A stretch of DNA of 64,000 nt from Ramlibacter cellulosilyticus (GCF_014297465.1 NZ_JACORT010000003.1:186001-250000); one strand, 5' to 3'; numbered from the stretch's first letter, positions 26,910-36,037 are shown. The notes: generated from the letters alone by a model not told the origin. Made by a program: numbers and translations.

Positions 26910-27245
26910 TCAGATCAGGCGCCCGTCGTCGCCCAGCGCCTTGTCCAGCCGCACCAGCAGCTGCGCCACCCGCACGTCTTCCGCGAGGCTGCGCGAGGCC
27001 GGCACCGTGGGGTCGCCGTTGGCCGCGTGCACCTGCTGCTGCGAGGCGTTGCGCTCGGTGTCGAACGCGAGGTTCAGCGCCGCGAGCACCGCGATGCGGT
27101 CGCGGGCCTTCACCTTGCCGGCGTCGCGGATCTTGCACATGGCGGAGTCGACCTTCTCCACGGCTTCCAGCAGGCGCTGTTCGCCGCCTTCGGGGCATCC
27201 GAGCAGGTAGCTCTGGCCCATGATCTGGACTTCGAGCTGCTTCAT
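26910..27245 (-). CDS. zapA: Cell division protein ZapA
   Basis: 111 residues: a small N-terminal globular part (KQLEVQIMGQSYLLGCPEGGEQRLLEAVEKVDSAM) and a C-terminal helix that would form the coiled-coil tetramer (AALNLAFDTERNASQQ onward). ZapA cross-links FtsZ filaments at the division site. ATG 27245 overlaps the stop of the upstream ZapB-like gene by 4 bp (ATGA), showing coupling. Size and sequence are typical for the family, and 6S RNA lies just beyond its 3' end. Confidence 0.9.
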   Translation of the reverse strand: MKQLEVQIMGQSYLLGCPEGGEQRLLEAVEKVDSAMCKIRDAGKVKARDRIAVLAALNLAFDTERNASQQQVHAANGDPTVPASRSLAEDVRVAQLLVRLDKALGDDGRLI

Positions 27246-27454
27246 GCGGGCGTGTTGAGGTCGGGGAGGCGTTCGAGCAGGGCGTCCACGCGCGAGCGGG
27301 CGGCGGACAGGCGCGACTTCAGCGAGTCGCGCTCCTGCGTGAGCAGCTCCACCTGCTGCGCGAGCAGCGCATTCGTGCGCTGCAGCTCCTCGTAGCGAAC
27401 GAGCAGGCGCTCGACGCGTTCGACGAGGGGGTCGAGGTTGGAGCCACTGGCCAT
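27242..27454 (-). CDS. ZapB-like/DUF904 coiled-coil protein
   Basis: 70 residues that are almost entirely a heptad coiled coil (LVERVERLLVRYEELQRTN, LLTQERDSLKSRLSAARSRVDALLERL). Small DUF904 coiled coils preceding zapA are the usual betaproteobacterial arrangement and are thought to be ZapB-like FtsZ-ring accessory factors. Its ATG at 27454 is divergent from the cobalamin riboswitch about 45 bp away. Confidence 0.82.
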   Translation of the reverse strand: MASGSNLDPLVERVERLLVRYEELQRTNALLAQQVELLTQERDSLKSRLSAARSRVDALLERLPDLNTPA

Positions 27455-27499
27455 GGGCGAATTGTAGGGATTTGTACAAGCCCCGCGCATTAGAATCGA

Positions 27500-27735
27500 C
27501 AACGTTGGTGCTCGCGGTGTGGTTCGCATGCCGCAGTTCAACGGGAAGCAGGGAGCCCGCCGCGCCACGCGCGAACGGCCAACCTGCGCTGCCCCCGCAA
27601 CGGTAAGCGGAGGCGGGCGACGCGCAAGCCGAATCCGCCACTTCCATCACACCCAGCCACTGGGGCCCGCCTGAAACAGCGGCCCTGGGAAGGCGATGGA
27701 ACGTCCTTCCGCCAGCCCGGATACCGGCCAACAAG
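27500..27735 (+). promoter_or_regulatory. Cobalamin (AdoCbl) riboswitch
   Basis: The conserved core CTGCCCCCGCAACGGTAAGC is at about 27588-27607, and the B12 box GCCAGCCCGGATACC is at 27711-27725. The 5' portion opens with GTTGGTGCTCGCGGTGTGG. The whole element lies directly upstream of btuB, after a TAGAAT -10-like box at 27491-27496. When adenosylcobalamin binds, translation or transcription of the downstream uptake operon is reduced. The expression platform lies between 27735 and the btuB start at 27821. Confidence 0.92.
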
Positions 27736-27820
27736 GTGGGCCGCGCGCGAAGCGTGCGGTCCGTGATCGCCCAGTACGCCGGCGGGGAAGCCGGTTCGGG
27801 CCTCTTGCATCCGGCATCCC

Positions 27821-29746
27821 ATGACAAAGACCGTGCATCCGCCGCGCGCGCGCGCCTGCCTCGCAGCCGCCGTCGCATCGCTTTCCATCCTGCCCCTCGC
27901 GGCCCAGACGCTTCCGGAGACCCGCGTCACCGCGACCCGCTTCTCCGAGCCTGCCTCCACGCTGCCCCTCGGCGTGAGCGTGATCACCGCGGACCAGATC
28001 CGCGCCGCCGGCGCCACGACCGTCAACGACGCGATCGTGCGCCTGCTCGGCGTGCCGGGCCGCCTGGACCTCTCCAACGGCAACGACACCAGCTTCGACC
28101 TGCGCGGCTTCGGTGCGACGGCCGACGCGAACCAGGTGGTGATCCTCGACGGCCTGCGCCTGAGCGAGGGCGACCTCGCCGCGCCGCGCCTGGCCGGCAT
28201 CCCGATCGAGTCGATCGAGCGCATCGAGGTGCTGCGCGGCAGCGGGGCGGTGCTGTACGGCGAAGGCGCCACCGGCGGCGTGATCGTCATCACGACCCGG
28301 TCCGGCGCCGGCAAGCAGCGCTCCAGCGGCGGCACGGCGTATGCCGCGGCCGGCAGCGAGCACCTGCGCGAGCTGCGCGCGAGCGGCACCGTGGTGACGC
28401 CGAACGGCTTCGCGATCGACGCCGATGCGCAGAAGCGAAAGAGCGACGGCTTCCGGCAGAACGCCGCCTCCGACCAGGAAGCCGGCTCCGTCACGGGCCA
28501 GTGGTCCGACGACTGGCTGCGCCTCGGCGCGCGCGTGGCGCGCGACGATCTCGACGCGCGCCTGCCCGGTTCGCTCACGCCCGCGCAATATGCGGCGGAC
28601 CCCACGCAATCGAACACCCCCAACGACCACGGCAGCATCCGCAACGAGCGCGCCCAGGTCTTCGCGCAGGCGGACGTCGGCAACTGGCAGCTCGCCTTCG
28701 ACGCCGGCCAGCGCGACAAGGAAGTGCGCAGCGAGTTCGGCGGCTTCGCGGCCGACTACGACGTCGCGGCGCACAACTACTCGGTGCGGGGCCGCCACCA
28801 GGCGAAGATCGGCAACGTCACCAACATCCTCGTGCTGGGCGTCGACCGCAACGACTGGGCGCGCACCAACAACAGCTTCGGCGCGGACACGCGCTCCGAG
28901 GCGACCGCGCTCTTCGCGAAGGACGACGTGGTGTTCGCGACCGGCACGCGCGCCTCCTTCGGCGCCCGCACCGAGAAGATCCACAAGGACGGCGGCGGCG
29001 TGGTGCTGGACGACCGGCAGCACGCCTGGGAGCTGGGCCTGAGCCACCCCATCGCCACCGACTGGACCGCGTGGTTCCGCGTCGGCCACAGCTACCGCCT
29101 GCCGAACGCCGACGAGTTCTCCTTCATGCGGCCGGACGAGCCCCTGCGCCCGCAGGAGTCGACCGACACCGAAGCCGGCGCGCGCTGGACCTACGGCGCC
29201 GGCCGGCTGGAGGGGCGGCTGTACCACAGCGCGCTGAAGGACGAGATCGGCTTCGATCCGGACGCGCCGCGCACCTTCTTCGGCGCGAACGTCAACTTCG
29301 ACCCCACGCGGCGCGAAGGCGTCGAGCTGGACTGGAACCACTCGCTCACCGCGGCGCTCGGCCTGCAGGTCAATGCCGCCGTGCGCCGCGCGACCTTCCG
29401 TTCCGGCCCATACCAGGGCAAGGACGTGCCGCTGGTGCCGCGCGAAGCACTGGCCGTGCGTGCCGACTGGGTGCCCGTGGCCGGACATCGGCTGAACGCC
29501 GGCGTGAACTGGGTGGGCTCGCAGTTCGTGGACTACCAGAACGCCTGCCGCATCCCCTCGCACGTGACGGCGGATGCGCGCTACGCCTGGCAGTTCCACC
29601 GCAACGCGGAGTTCGCGCTCGGCGTGACCAACCTGTTCGACCGCCAGTTCTACACGCAGGCCTTCGGCTGCTTCGGTGGCGAGATCGTCGGCATCTACCC
29701 GGAGGCGGGACGGCAGTTCACCGCATCCGTGCGCGTGCAGTTCTAG
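27821..29746 (+). CDS. btuB: TonB-dependent outer-membrane vitamin B12 receptor
   Basis: 641 residues with a signal peptide (ending AAQTLPE near residue 28). A TonB-box-like ETRVTATRF follows, then a plug domain (VNDAIVRLLGVPGRLDLSNGNDTSFDLRGFG; IERIEVLRGSGAVLYGEGATGGVIVITTR) and a 22-strand barrel ending in a C-terminal aromatic (RVQF). The size matches BtuB. It moves cobalamin into the periplasm using TonB energy. It is the first gene after the riboswitch and is followed by binding proteins, permease and ATPase genes for the same cargo. Confidence 0.92.
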   Translation: MTKTVHPPRARACLAAAVASLSILPLAAQTLPETRVTATRFSEPASTLPLGVSVITADQIRAAGATTVNDAIVRLLGVPGRLDLSNGNDTSFDLRGFGATADANQVVILDGLRLSEGDLAAPRLAGIPIESIERIEVLRGSGAVLYGEGATGGVIVITTRSGAGKQRSSGGTAYAAAGSEHLRELRASGTVVTPNGFAIDADAQKRKSDGFRQNAASDQEAGSVTGQWSDDWLRLGARVARDDLDARLPGSLTPAQYAADPTQSNTPNDHGSIRNERAQVFAQADVGNWQLAFDAGQRDKEVRSEFGGFAADYDVAAHNYSVRGRHQAKIGNVTNILVLGVDRNDWARTNNSFGADTRSEATALFAKDDVVFATGTRASFGARTEKIHKDGGGVVLDDRQHAWELGLSHPIATDWTAWFRVGHSYRLPNADEFSFMRPDEPLRPQESTDTEAGARWTYGAGRLEGRLYHSALKDEIGFDPDAPRTFFGANVNFDPTRREGVELDWNHSLTAALGLQVNAAVRRATFRSGPYQGKDVPLVPREALAVRADWVPVAGHRLNAGVNWVGSQFVDYQNACRIPSHVTADARYAWQFHRNAEFALGVTNLFDRQFYTQAFGCFGGEIVGIYPEAGRQFTASVRVQF

Positions 29747-29755
29747 GATGGCGGG

Positions 29756-30565
29756 ATGATCGCCATTCCCCGCGGCCCCCGACGCATCGTCTGCCTCACC
29801 GAGGAGACGACGGAATGGCTGTACCTGCTCGGCGAGGAGGCGCGCATCGTGGGCATCTCGGGCTACACGGTGCGCCCCCGCCGCGCGCGCGAGGAAAAGC
29901 CCAAGGTCAGCGCCTTCCTGAGCGCGAAGATGGATCGCATCCTCGCGCTGCGGCCCGACTGCGTCTTCGGCTTTTCCGACCTGCAGGCCGACATCGCGGC
30001 GGAACTCGTGCGCAAGGGCGTGCAGGTCACCATCTTCAACCAGCGCAGCGTGGAGGAGATCTTCGCCATGCTGTACCAGGTGGCGGCCATGGTCGGACGC
30101 GCGGAGGAGGGCCTCGGGCTGCTCGAAGGCATGCGCGCCCGTCTGCTCGCGGTCGAAGCCGCCGGCCGCGCGCTGCCGCGCCGGCCGCGCGTCTTCTTCG
30201 AGGAGTGGGACGAGCCGCACATCAGCGCGATCCGCTGGGTGTCGGAGCTGGTGGGCATCGCGGGCGGCGACGACGTCTTTCCCGAACTCGCGGTGCAGGC
30301 GCTGGGCAAGGACCGGATCGTCCCCGACGGCGCGGAGATCGTGCGGCGCAATCCGGACATCGTGGTCGGTTCCTGGTGCGGCAAGAAGTTCCGCGCCGAG
30401 AAGGTCGCCGCGCGCCCCGGCTGGGACCAGGTCAACGCCGTGCGCGACCGGCAGCTCTTCGAGATCAAGTCCGCCGACATCCTGCAGCCCGGCCCCGCGG
30501 CGCTCACCGACGGGGTCGAGCAACTGCACCGCATCATCGTCGAATGGAGCCGCAGCCATGCGTAA
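29756..30565 (+). CDS. BtuF-like cobalamin-binding protein without signal peptide
   Basis: 269 residues of the helical-backbone metal/B12-binding fold (GPRRIVCLTEETTEWLYLLGEEARIVGISGYT; MDRILALRPDCVFGFSDLQADIAAELVRKGVQVTIFNQRSVEEI). It starts with the fold itself; no hydrophobic leader precedes it, so it would stay in the cytoplasm unless an unrecognised route exists. It overlaps the next gene, a conventional btuF, by 8 bp. Two BtuF homologues in one operon suggest different jobs, for example intracellular cobamide handling; that is speculation. Family is moderately firm. Confidence 0.8.
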   Translation: MIAIPRGPRRIVCLTEETTEWLYLLGEEARIVGISGYTVRPRRAREEKPKVSAFLSAKMDRILALRPDCVFGFSDLQADIAAELVRKGVQVTIFNQRSVEEIFAMLYQVAAMVGRAEEGLGLLEGMRARLLAVEAAGRALPRRPRVFFEEWDEPHISAIRWVSELVGIAGGDDVFPELAVQALGKDRIVPDGAEIVRRNPDIVVGSWCGKKFRAEKVAARPGWDQVNAVRDRQLFEIKSADILQPGPAALTDGVEQLHRIIVEWSRSHA

Positions 30566-31430
30566 GGTGCTTGCGGCGCTCTTCCTGCTGCTCTCCACGG
30601 CATCGCACGCCCTCACCGTCACCGACGATCTCGGCCAGCGCGTCGACATCGCGCGTGCCCCCCAGCGCATCGTCTCCCTCCTCCCCTCGCTCACCGAGTT
30701 CACCTGCGTCCTCGGCGCCTGCGACCGCCTCGTCGGCGTCGACGATTTCTCCAACCACCCCGCCTCCGTCCGCGCGCTCCCCCACGTCGGCGGCCTCGAG
30801 GACGCGCGCGTCGAGAGCATCGTCGGCCTGCGGCCCGACCTCGTGCTCGTCCCCACGTCTTCCCGCGCCCTGGAGCGCCTGCAGGCCCTCGGCCTCAAGG
30901 TGCTGGCGCTGGAGCCGCGCACCTTCGCCGACGTGCAACGCGTGCTGGCCTTGCTCGGCCCGGTGCTCGCCGCGCGCGACGGCGCGCAGGTGTGGCGCGA
31001 GATCGAACGCGGCGTCGCGCAAGCGGCCGCGGAACTCCCCGCGGCCCAACGCGGCGCGCGCGTCTATTTCGAAGTGAGTTCCGCCCCCTACGCGGCTTCC
31101 GAAGCCTCCTTCATCGGTGAACTGCTCACCCGCATCGGCGCCCGCAACATCGTGCCCGCCGCGCTCGGCCCGTTCCCCAAGCTCAATCCAGAATTCGTCG
31201 TGCGCGCGGACCCCGACGTGATCATGCTCACCGAGGACGACGGACCGGCGCGCCTGGCCACGCGCCCCGGCTGGCAGCACATGCGCGCGCTGCGCGCAGG
31301 CCGTACCTGCGAGTTCACGCGCGCCGAGGGCGACGTGCTGGTGCGCGCCGGCCCGCGCATGGCGGAAGGCGCGCGGCTGATGGTGCAGTGCCTGCGCGGC
31401 ACGCTGCGCACCGGGAACGGCCGCCCGTGA
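30558..31430 (+). CDS. btuF: Periplasmic cobalamin-binding protein BtuF
   Basis: 290 residues with a Sec signal (MRKVLAALFLLLSTASHA, cleavage near residue 18) and the BtuF fold (VTDDLGQRVDIARAPQRIVSLLPSLTEFTCVLGACDRLVGVDDFSNHP; VESIVGLRPDLVLVPTSS). Delivers cobalamin from BtuB to BtuCD. Starts 8 bp inside the previous gene and its stop overlaps the GTG start of btuC (GTGA), a tight operon. Confidence 0.9.
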   Translation: MRKVLAALFLLLSTASHALTVTDDLGQRVDIARAPQRIVSLLPSLTEFTCVLGACDRLVGVDDFSNHPASVRALPHVGGLEDARVESIVGLRPDLVLVPTSSRALERLQALGLKVLALEPRTFADVQRVLALLGPVLAARDGAQVWREIERGVAQAAAELPAAQRGARVYFEVSSAPYAASEASFIGELLTRIGARNIVPAALGPFPKLNPEFVVRADPDVIMLTEDDGPARLATRPGWQHMRALRAGRTCEFTRAEGDVLVRAGPRMAEGARLMVQCLRGTLRTGNGRP

Positions 31431-32413
31431 ACGCGAACCGCCAGCCCGCCGCCGTCGCTGCCTGGCTGCTCGCCGCCACGGCCGGCCTGCTGGCGCTGGG
31501 CATCGCCGTCGGCAGCATGGGCTGGGAGCCCTTGCTCGACGAGACCGGGGCCGGCCTCACCATCCTGTGGGACATCCGCCTGCCCCGCACCGTCGGCGCG
31601 TGGACCGCGGGCGCGCTGCTCGGTTTCGCGGGCGCGGTCGCGCAAGGCCTGTTCCGCAACCCGCTGGCCGATCCCTACCTGCTCGGGAGCGCGACGGGTG
31701 CCGCTTTCGGTGTCGCCGTGCTGCTGCTCGTGCTGGGCGCCGCCCCCGCCGCAGCCGCAAGCTGGGGCGCGCGCATCGGCATGACGGGTGCCGCGTTCGC
31801 CGGGGCGTCGATCGCGGTGGCGGTCACCCTGGCGCTCGCCCGCGGCGTGCAGCACACCACGCGCCTGCTGCTGGCCGGCGTGATCGTCGGCATGGTCTTC
31901 GGTGCCTTCGCCGCGCTCGCGATGTTCCTCGCGCCCGAGCTGATGCGCACCATGCAGGCCTTCCTGCTCGGAACCACGGGCTTCCTCGGCTGGTCCGCGA
32001 CCGGCGTGCTGGCCGGCGCGCTCGCGGTGACGGCGGTCATCGGCACCGTGTCCAGCCGCGCGCTCGACGCACTCGCGCTCGGCGAGACGACCGCGGCCAG
32101 CCTCGGCATCGCGCTCGGGCCGGTGCGCCTGCTGCTGGTCGCCGTGATGGCGCTGGCCACCGGCGCCGCCGTGGCCCACGTGGGCCTCGTCGCCTTCATC
32201 GGCCTCATGGCCCCGCACCTCGTTCGCGCCTTGTGCAAGCCGACGCATCGCTGGCTGCTGCCGCTCTCCGGCCTCGCAGGCGGCGTGCTGCTGCTGGGCG
32301 CCGACGTGCTCGCCCGGTGGCTGCTCGCGCCGCGCGAGTTGCCGGTCGGCGTGCTCACGGCGGTGCTCGGTGGCGGCTACCTGCTGGTGCTGCTGCAGGG
32401 GAGGGGGCGGTGA
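31427..32413 (+). CDS. btuC: Vitamin B12 ABC transporter permease BtuC
   Basis: 328 residues with about ten transmembrane helices and FecCD/BtuC motifs: LDETGAGLTILWDIRLPRTVGAW, AGALLGFAGAVAQGLFRNPLADPYLLGSATGAAFGVA, and HVGLVAFIGLMAPHLVRAL near the C-terminus. It forms the membrane channel of the importer. GTG 31427 overlaps the btuF stop; an earlier in-frame start would add residues that do not look like the family. Confidence 0.92.
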   Translation: MNANRQPAAVAAWLLAATAGLLALGIAVGSMGWEPLLDETGAGLTILWDIRLPRTVGAWTAGALLGFAGAVAQGLFRNPLADPYLLGSATGAAFGVAVLLLVLGAAPAAAASWGARIGMTGAAFAGASIAVAVTLALARGVQHTTRLLLAGVIVGMVFGAFAALAMFLAPELMRTMQAFLLGTTGFLGWSATGVLAGALAVTAVIGTVSSRALDALALGETTAASLGIALGPVRLLLVAVMALATGAAVAHVGLVAFIGLMAPHLVRALCKPTHRWLLPLSGLAGGVLLLGADVLARWLLAPRELPVGVLTAVLGGGYLLVLLQGRGR

Positions 32414-33183
32414 ACGCGCTCGCGTGCACCGGCCTGCGCGTCGCGCTGGGTGATCGCGCCGTGCTGCACGGCATCGATCTCGCACTGCCCGCCGGACGCT
32501 GGACGGCGGTGGCGGGTCCCAACGGCGCCGGCAAGACGACGCTGCTCAAGGCCCTCGCGCAACTGCTGCCGGCGGAAGGCGCCATCGAGTTGCTCGGGCG
32601 GCCAGCGTCCGCATGGTCGCCGCGCGAGCGCGCCCGCCGCCTGGCGTGGCTCGGGCAGGCGGAAGCAGGGGCCGAAGACCTCCTCGCGCAGGACGTCGTG
32701 ATGCTCGGTCGGCTGCCGCACCAGGACTGGCTGGGCGGCGCCAGCGCGGAAGACGAAGCCGCCGTGCGCGCCGCGATGGAGGAGACCCAGAGCTGGGACT
32801 GGCGCGCCCGCCCGCTCGGCAGCCTCTCGGGCGGCGAGCGCCAGCGCGTGCTGCTCGCGCGCGCGCTGGCCGTGCGTGCCCCCATCCTGCTCATGGACGA
32901 GCCGCTGTCGCACCTCGACCCGCCCCACCAGGCCGACTGGCTCGCCATCGTGCGCCGCCACGTCGAGCGCGGCGGCACCGCGGTGAGCGTGCTGCACGAG
33001 ATCGGCCTCGCGCTGCAGGCCGACGACCTGCTCTTGCTGCGGGACGGCCGCGTGGCGCACCATGGGGCCTGCGGCGACCCCGCCACCCACCGCGCGGTGG
33101 AGGCGGTGTTCGACCAGCGCGTGCGCGTGCACCCCGTCGCGGGACGGTGGGTCGCGCTGCCGCGCGAGGAGGGGGATTCCTGA
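32410..33183 (+). CDS. btuD: Vitamin B12 ABC transporter ATPase BtuD
   Basis: 257 residues with Walker A GPNGAGKTT (~36-44), signature LSGGERQRV (~138-146), Walker B ILLMDEPLSHLD and the H-loop VLHEI. Begins at GTG 32410 within the btuC stop (GTGA overlap). Powers BtuC-mediated cobalamin import. Confidence 0.92.
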   Translation: MNALACTGLRVALGDRAVLHGIDLALPAGRWTAVAGPNGAGKTTLLKALAQLLPAEGAIELLGRPASAWSPRERARRLAWLGQAEAGAEDLLAQDVVMLGRLPHQDWLGGASAEDEAAVRAAMEETQSWDWRARPLGSLSGGERQRVLLARALAVRAPILLMDEPLSHLDPPHQADWLAIVRRHVERGGTAVSVLHEIGLALQADDLLLLRDGRVAHHGACGDPATHRAVEAVFDQRVRVHPVAGRWVALPREEGDS

Positions 33184-33184
33184 G

Positions 33185-34636
33185 ATGACGGCCATGTGCG
33201 TCATGGTGCTCGGCACGCACAGTGGTGCGGGCAAGAGCTGGCTCGCCACCGCGCTGTGCCGCTGGTACGCGCGCATGGGCCTGCGGGTCGCCCCGTTCAA
33301 GGCGCAGAACATGAGCAACAACGCGCGCGTCGTGCCCGCCGCCGGCGGCGCGCTCGGCGAGATCGGCAGCGCGCAGTACTTCCAGGCGCTGGCCGCGCGC
33401 GCGCTGCCGGACGTGCGCATGAACCCCGTGCTGCTCAAGCCCGAGAGCGACACGCACAGCCAGGTGGTGGTGCTGGGGCAGGTCGACCCGGTCCTCACCG
33501 CGACGCCCTGGCGCGAGCGCAGTGCCGCGGCGTGGCCGCGCGTGCGGCAGGCGCTGGATGCCCTCTGCGCGGAGAACGACGTGGTCGTGATCGAAGGCGC
33601 CGGCTCGCCCGCCGAGATCAACCTGCGCGACAGCGACTACGTGAACCTGAAGGTCGCGATGCACACGCGGGCCCGCTGCCTGCTCGTGAGCGACATCGAC
33701 CGCGGCGGCGCGTTCGCGCACCTCTACGGCACGTGGTCGCTGCTGCCGGAGCAAGAGCGCGCGCTGCTGCGCGGCTTCGTCCTGAACCGCTTCCGCGGCG
33801 ACCCCGCGCTGCTGGACCCCGCGCCGCAGCAGTTGCAGCGGCTCACCGGCGTGCCCACCGTCGCCACGATCCCCATGGTCTGGCAGCACGGATTGCCGGA
33901 GGAGGACGGCGTGTTCGACACGCGCGCCGCCGCCGGCGACACGCAGCTCACCGTCGCCGTCGTCGCCTGGCCCCGCATCAGCAACCTCGACGAGTTCCAG
34001 CCGCTCGCCAACGTGCCCGGCCTGCGCCTGCGCTGGGCGCGCACGCCCGCGGCCCTCGACGGCGCCGACTGGGTGGTCCTGCCCGGCTCCAAGAACACGA
34101 TCGCGGACCTCGCGTGGCTGCGCGCGCAGGGCCTGGACAGCGCGATCGCGCGCTTCGCGCAGTCCGGCGGGCGTGTGCTGGGCATCTGCGGCGGCCTGCA
34201 GGTGCTGGGCGAAGCCTTGATCGACCCGCAGGACATCGCCGGCAACGTGCCGGGCCTGGGCCTGCTGCCGCTGGTCACGCAGTTCCTGCCGGCCAAGACC
34301 GTGCAGCGCACCAGCGTGGCCTTCGCGCCGCTCGCCGGCGCATGGCGGGCGCTGTCGGGCCTGCGCGTGGAAGGCTACGAGATCCACACCGGGCAGACGG
34401 CGCAGCACGCCGGCATGGCCGCCGGCCGCGTGGCCCTGGCCGACGGCCTGGGCTGGCAGAACGCGGAAGGCAACGTGCTGGGCGTGTACCTGCACGGCCT
34501 GTTCGAGCAGCCGCAGGTGCTCCAGGCGCTGTTCGGCGCCGCGGTGCCGACGCTGGACACGGTGTTCGAGCGGCTCGCGGACGTGGTGGACCAGCACTTC
34601 GAGACGGGCGTGCTGCCTTCCTTGATCGCCTGCTAG
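33185..34636 (+). CDS. cobQ: Cobyric acid synthase CobQ
   Basis: 483 residues. N-terminal dethiobiotin-synthetase-like ATPase (MVLGTHSGAGKSWLATALCRWYARMG, KAQNMSNNARV) and C-terminal class I glutamine amidotransferase with the nucleophile cysteine in LGICGGLQVLG and a later His in GVYLHGLFE. It amidates four side chains of adenosylcobyrinic diamide. Here, beside import genes, it probably works on salvaged or late-stage corrinoids, since no other cob genes appear. ATG 33185 was chosen, one base after the btuD stop; ATG 33194 is an alternative. Confidence 0.92.
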   Translation: MTAMCVMVLGTHSGAGKSWLATALCRWYARMGLRVAPFKAQNMSNNARVVPAAGGALGEIGSAQYFQALAARALPDVRMNPVLLKPESDTHSQVVVLGQVDPVLTATPWRERSAAAWPRVRQALDALCAENDVVVIEGAGSPAEINLRDSDYVNLKVAMHTRARCLLVSDIDRGGAFAHLYGTWSLLPEQERALLRGFVLNRFRGDPALLDPAPQQLQRLTGVPTVATIPMVWQHGLPEEDGVFDTRAAAGDTQLTVAVVAWPRISNLDEFQPLANVPGLRLRWARTPAALDGADWVVLPGSKNTIADLAWLRAQGLDSAIARFAQSGGRVLGICGGLQVLGEALIDPQDIAGNVPGLGLLPLVTQFLPAKTVQRTSVAFAPLAGAWRALSGLRVEGYEIHTGQTAQHAGMAAGRVALADGLGWQNAEGNVLGVYLHGLFEQPQVLQALFGAAVPTLDTVFERLADVVDQHFETGVLPSLIAC

Positions 34637-34637
34637 T

Positions 34638-34761
34638 CGGTGGGGTGCGCTTCGCTCACCTTCCGGCGCTGCCGCGCCGCCACCCTACGAGGTGCGGCGC
34701 CTGCCATGGATGTAGGGTGGCGCGGCGAAGCCGCGGAAGGTGAGCGAAGCGAACCCCACCG
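34638..34761. repeat. Dispersed palindrome, TAGGGTGGCG/GGTGGGGTTCGC family (copy 2)
   Basis: Begins two bases after the cobQ stop: CGGTGGGGTGCGCTTCGCTCACC ... GCCACCCTACG. The inverse copy TGTAGGGTGGCGCGGCGAAGCC ... GAACCCCACCG follows, making a long hairpin. The rest of the spacer to 34876 holds the uspA leader and nothing else I can name. Confidence 0.75.
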
Positions 34762-34875
34762 GGCAGCGCCTCTAAGGGTTACAACGTACGCGCCCGCGTT
34801 GCCCAAGACGGCATGCGCGGGCTACATTTCGCCGAACCGGGGCATGTTGCCGCGGTACGTCCTTGGGGGCTTGCG

Positions 34876-35319
34876 ATGGCGACATACAAGAAGATCCTGC
34901 TGGCCTATGACGGCTCCGATGCCGGCCAGAAGGCATTGCTCGACTGCCGCGACGTGGCGCAGTGGAGCCATGCGGAACTCCACCTCGTGGCCGTGATGCC
35001 ATCCGCCATGAGCTTCGTCGGCCTCGAAGGCGGCGTCTACGACGTCGAACTCGAGGAGCGCGAGAAGAAGAAATACCGCGGCGTCCTCGACGACGGCCTG
35101 CACCGCCTGCAGGAGGCGGGCTTCAGCGCGCGCGGCGAGGTGGTCACCGGCGAGGCGATCGACGAGATCGTCAAGTACGCGCGCAAGATCGACGCGGACC
35201 TGATCGTCGTGGGCCACAAGCACCTGGACAGCTGGGCCGCCCGCTGGTGGCGCGGCTCCATCTCCGGGGCGCTGATCGAGCACGCGCCCTGCAGCGTGCT
35301 GGTCGTCATCACCCACTAG
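34876..35319 (+). CDS. Universal stress protein (UspA family)
   Basis: 147 residues, a single Usp domain: KKILLAYDGSDAGQKAL at the N-terminus and DADLIVVGHKHLDSWAARWWRGSIS...APCSVLVV at the C-terminus. The second glycine of the G-x2-G ATP loop is replaced (GHKHLDSW), although GS at the end of the G-x9-G(S/T) motif remains, so ATP binding may be altered. Function is stress adaptation in a general sense. It is 11 bp upstream of a methyltransferase gene on the same strand. Confidence 0.87.
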   Translation: MATYKKILLAYDGSDAGQKALLDCRDVAQWSHAELHLVAVMPSAMSFVGLEGGVYDVELEEREKKKYRGVLDDGLHRLQEAGFSARGEVVTGEAIDEIVKYARKIDADLIVVGHKHLDSWAARWWRGSISGALIEHAPCSVLVVITH

Positions 35320-35329
35320 GGCCCGGGCC

Positions 35330-36001
35330 ATGCCAAAGGCCTCCGGCCCGGGCCGGAGGCCCGATCCGGCCCTCTCCAACGCCAAGTACCGGCAGCGCGC
35401 GGCGCGGTACGACCTCGAGCTGCTGCCGTTCGAGCCGGTGCGCACCGAAGCCATCGCGCTGCTGGACGTGCGCACGGGCGACACCGTCGTCGACGTGGGC
35501 TGCGGCACGGGCCTGAGCTTCGGCCCGCTCGTCGGCCGCGTCGGTGCCGCGGGACGCATCGTCGGCGTCGATCCCTCGCCGGAGATGATGGCGCTCGCGC
35601 GGCAGCGTGTCGCGCAGCGCGGCTGGAGCGGCATCGCGTTGCTGGAGGCGACCGCCGGCGAGGCGCCGCTGCAGGGCCGGGCGGACGCGGCGCTGTTCCT
35701 CTTCACGCACGACGTGCTGCGCGACCCCGACGCCCTGGACCACGTGATCGCGCACCTGAAGCCGGGCGCCCACGTGGTCGCCGCCGGCCTGCAGTGGGCG
35801 CCGCCGTGGATGCTGCCCGCCAACCTGTTCGTGCTCGGTGCCGCGATGTACTCCGTCACCTGCATGGAGGGGCTGGAGCAGCCCTGGACGATGCTGGCGA
35901 AGCGGCTGCGGGACCTGAAGGTGCAGACGCGCGGCTTCGGCGGCATCTACATCGTGAGCGGCCGGGTCCCGGGCGCCGCGCCGGCCGGCGAGAGCCACTA
36001 G
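35330..36001 (+). CDS. Class I SAM-dependent methyltransferase
   Basis: 223 residues. SAM motif I VVDVGCGTGLSFGPL (~53-67), acidic motif II GVDPSPEMMALAR, and a post-motif segment DAALFLFTHDVLRDP. It resembles UbiE-like small methyltransferases, but the substrate cannot be told. It follows the universal stress gene closely and precedes a secreted phosphatase gene; these may be one transcript. Confidence 0.82.
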   Translation: MPKASGPGRRPDPALSNAKYRQRAARYDLELLPFEPVRTEAIALLDVRTGDTVVDVGCGTGLSFGPLVGRVGAAGRIVGVDPSPEMMALARQRVAQRGWSGIALLEATAGEAPLQGRADAALFLFTHDVLRDPDALDHVIAHLKPGAHVVAAGLQWAPPWMLPANLFVLGAAMYSVTCMEGLEQPWTMLAKRLRDLKVQTRGFGGIYIVSGRVPGAAPAGESH

Positions 36002-36037
36002 ACGGGCATCCCCGGCCATGGGTTAGGCTCGCGGCCC

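Noticed and set aside
27647..30922. A 1091 aa minus-strand open frame antisense to btuB and the BtuF genes
   Set aside because: No motif, low-complexity composition, and it runs over the riboswitch.
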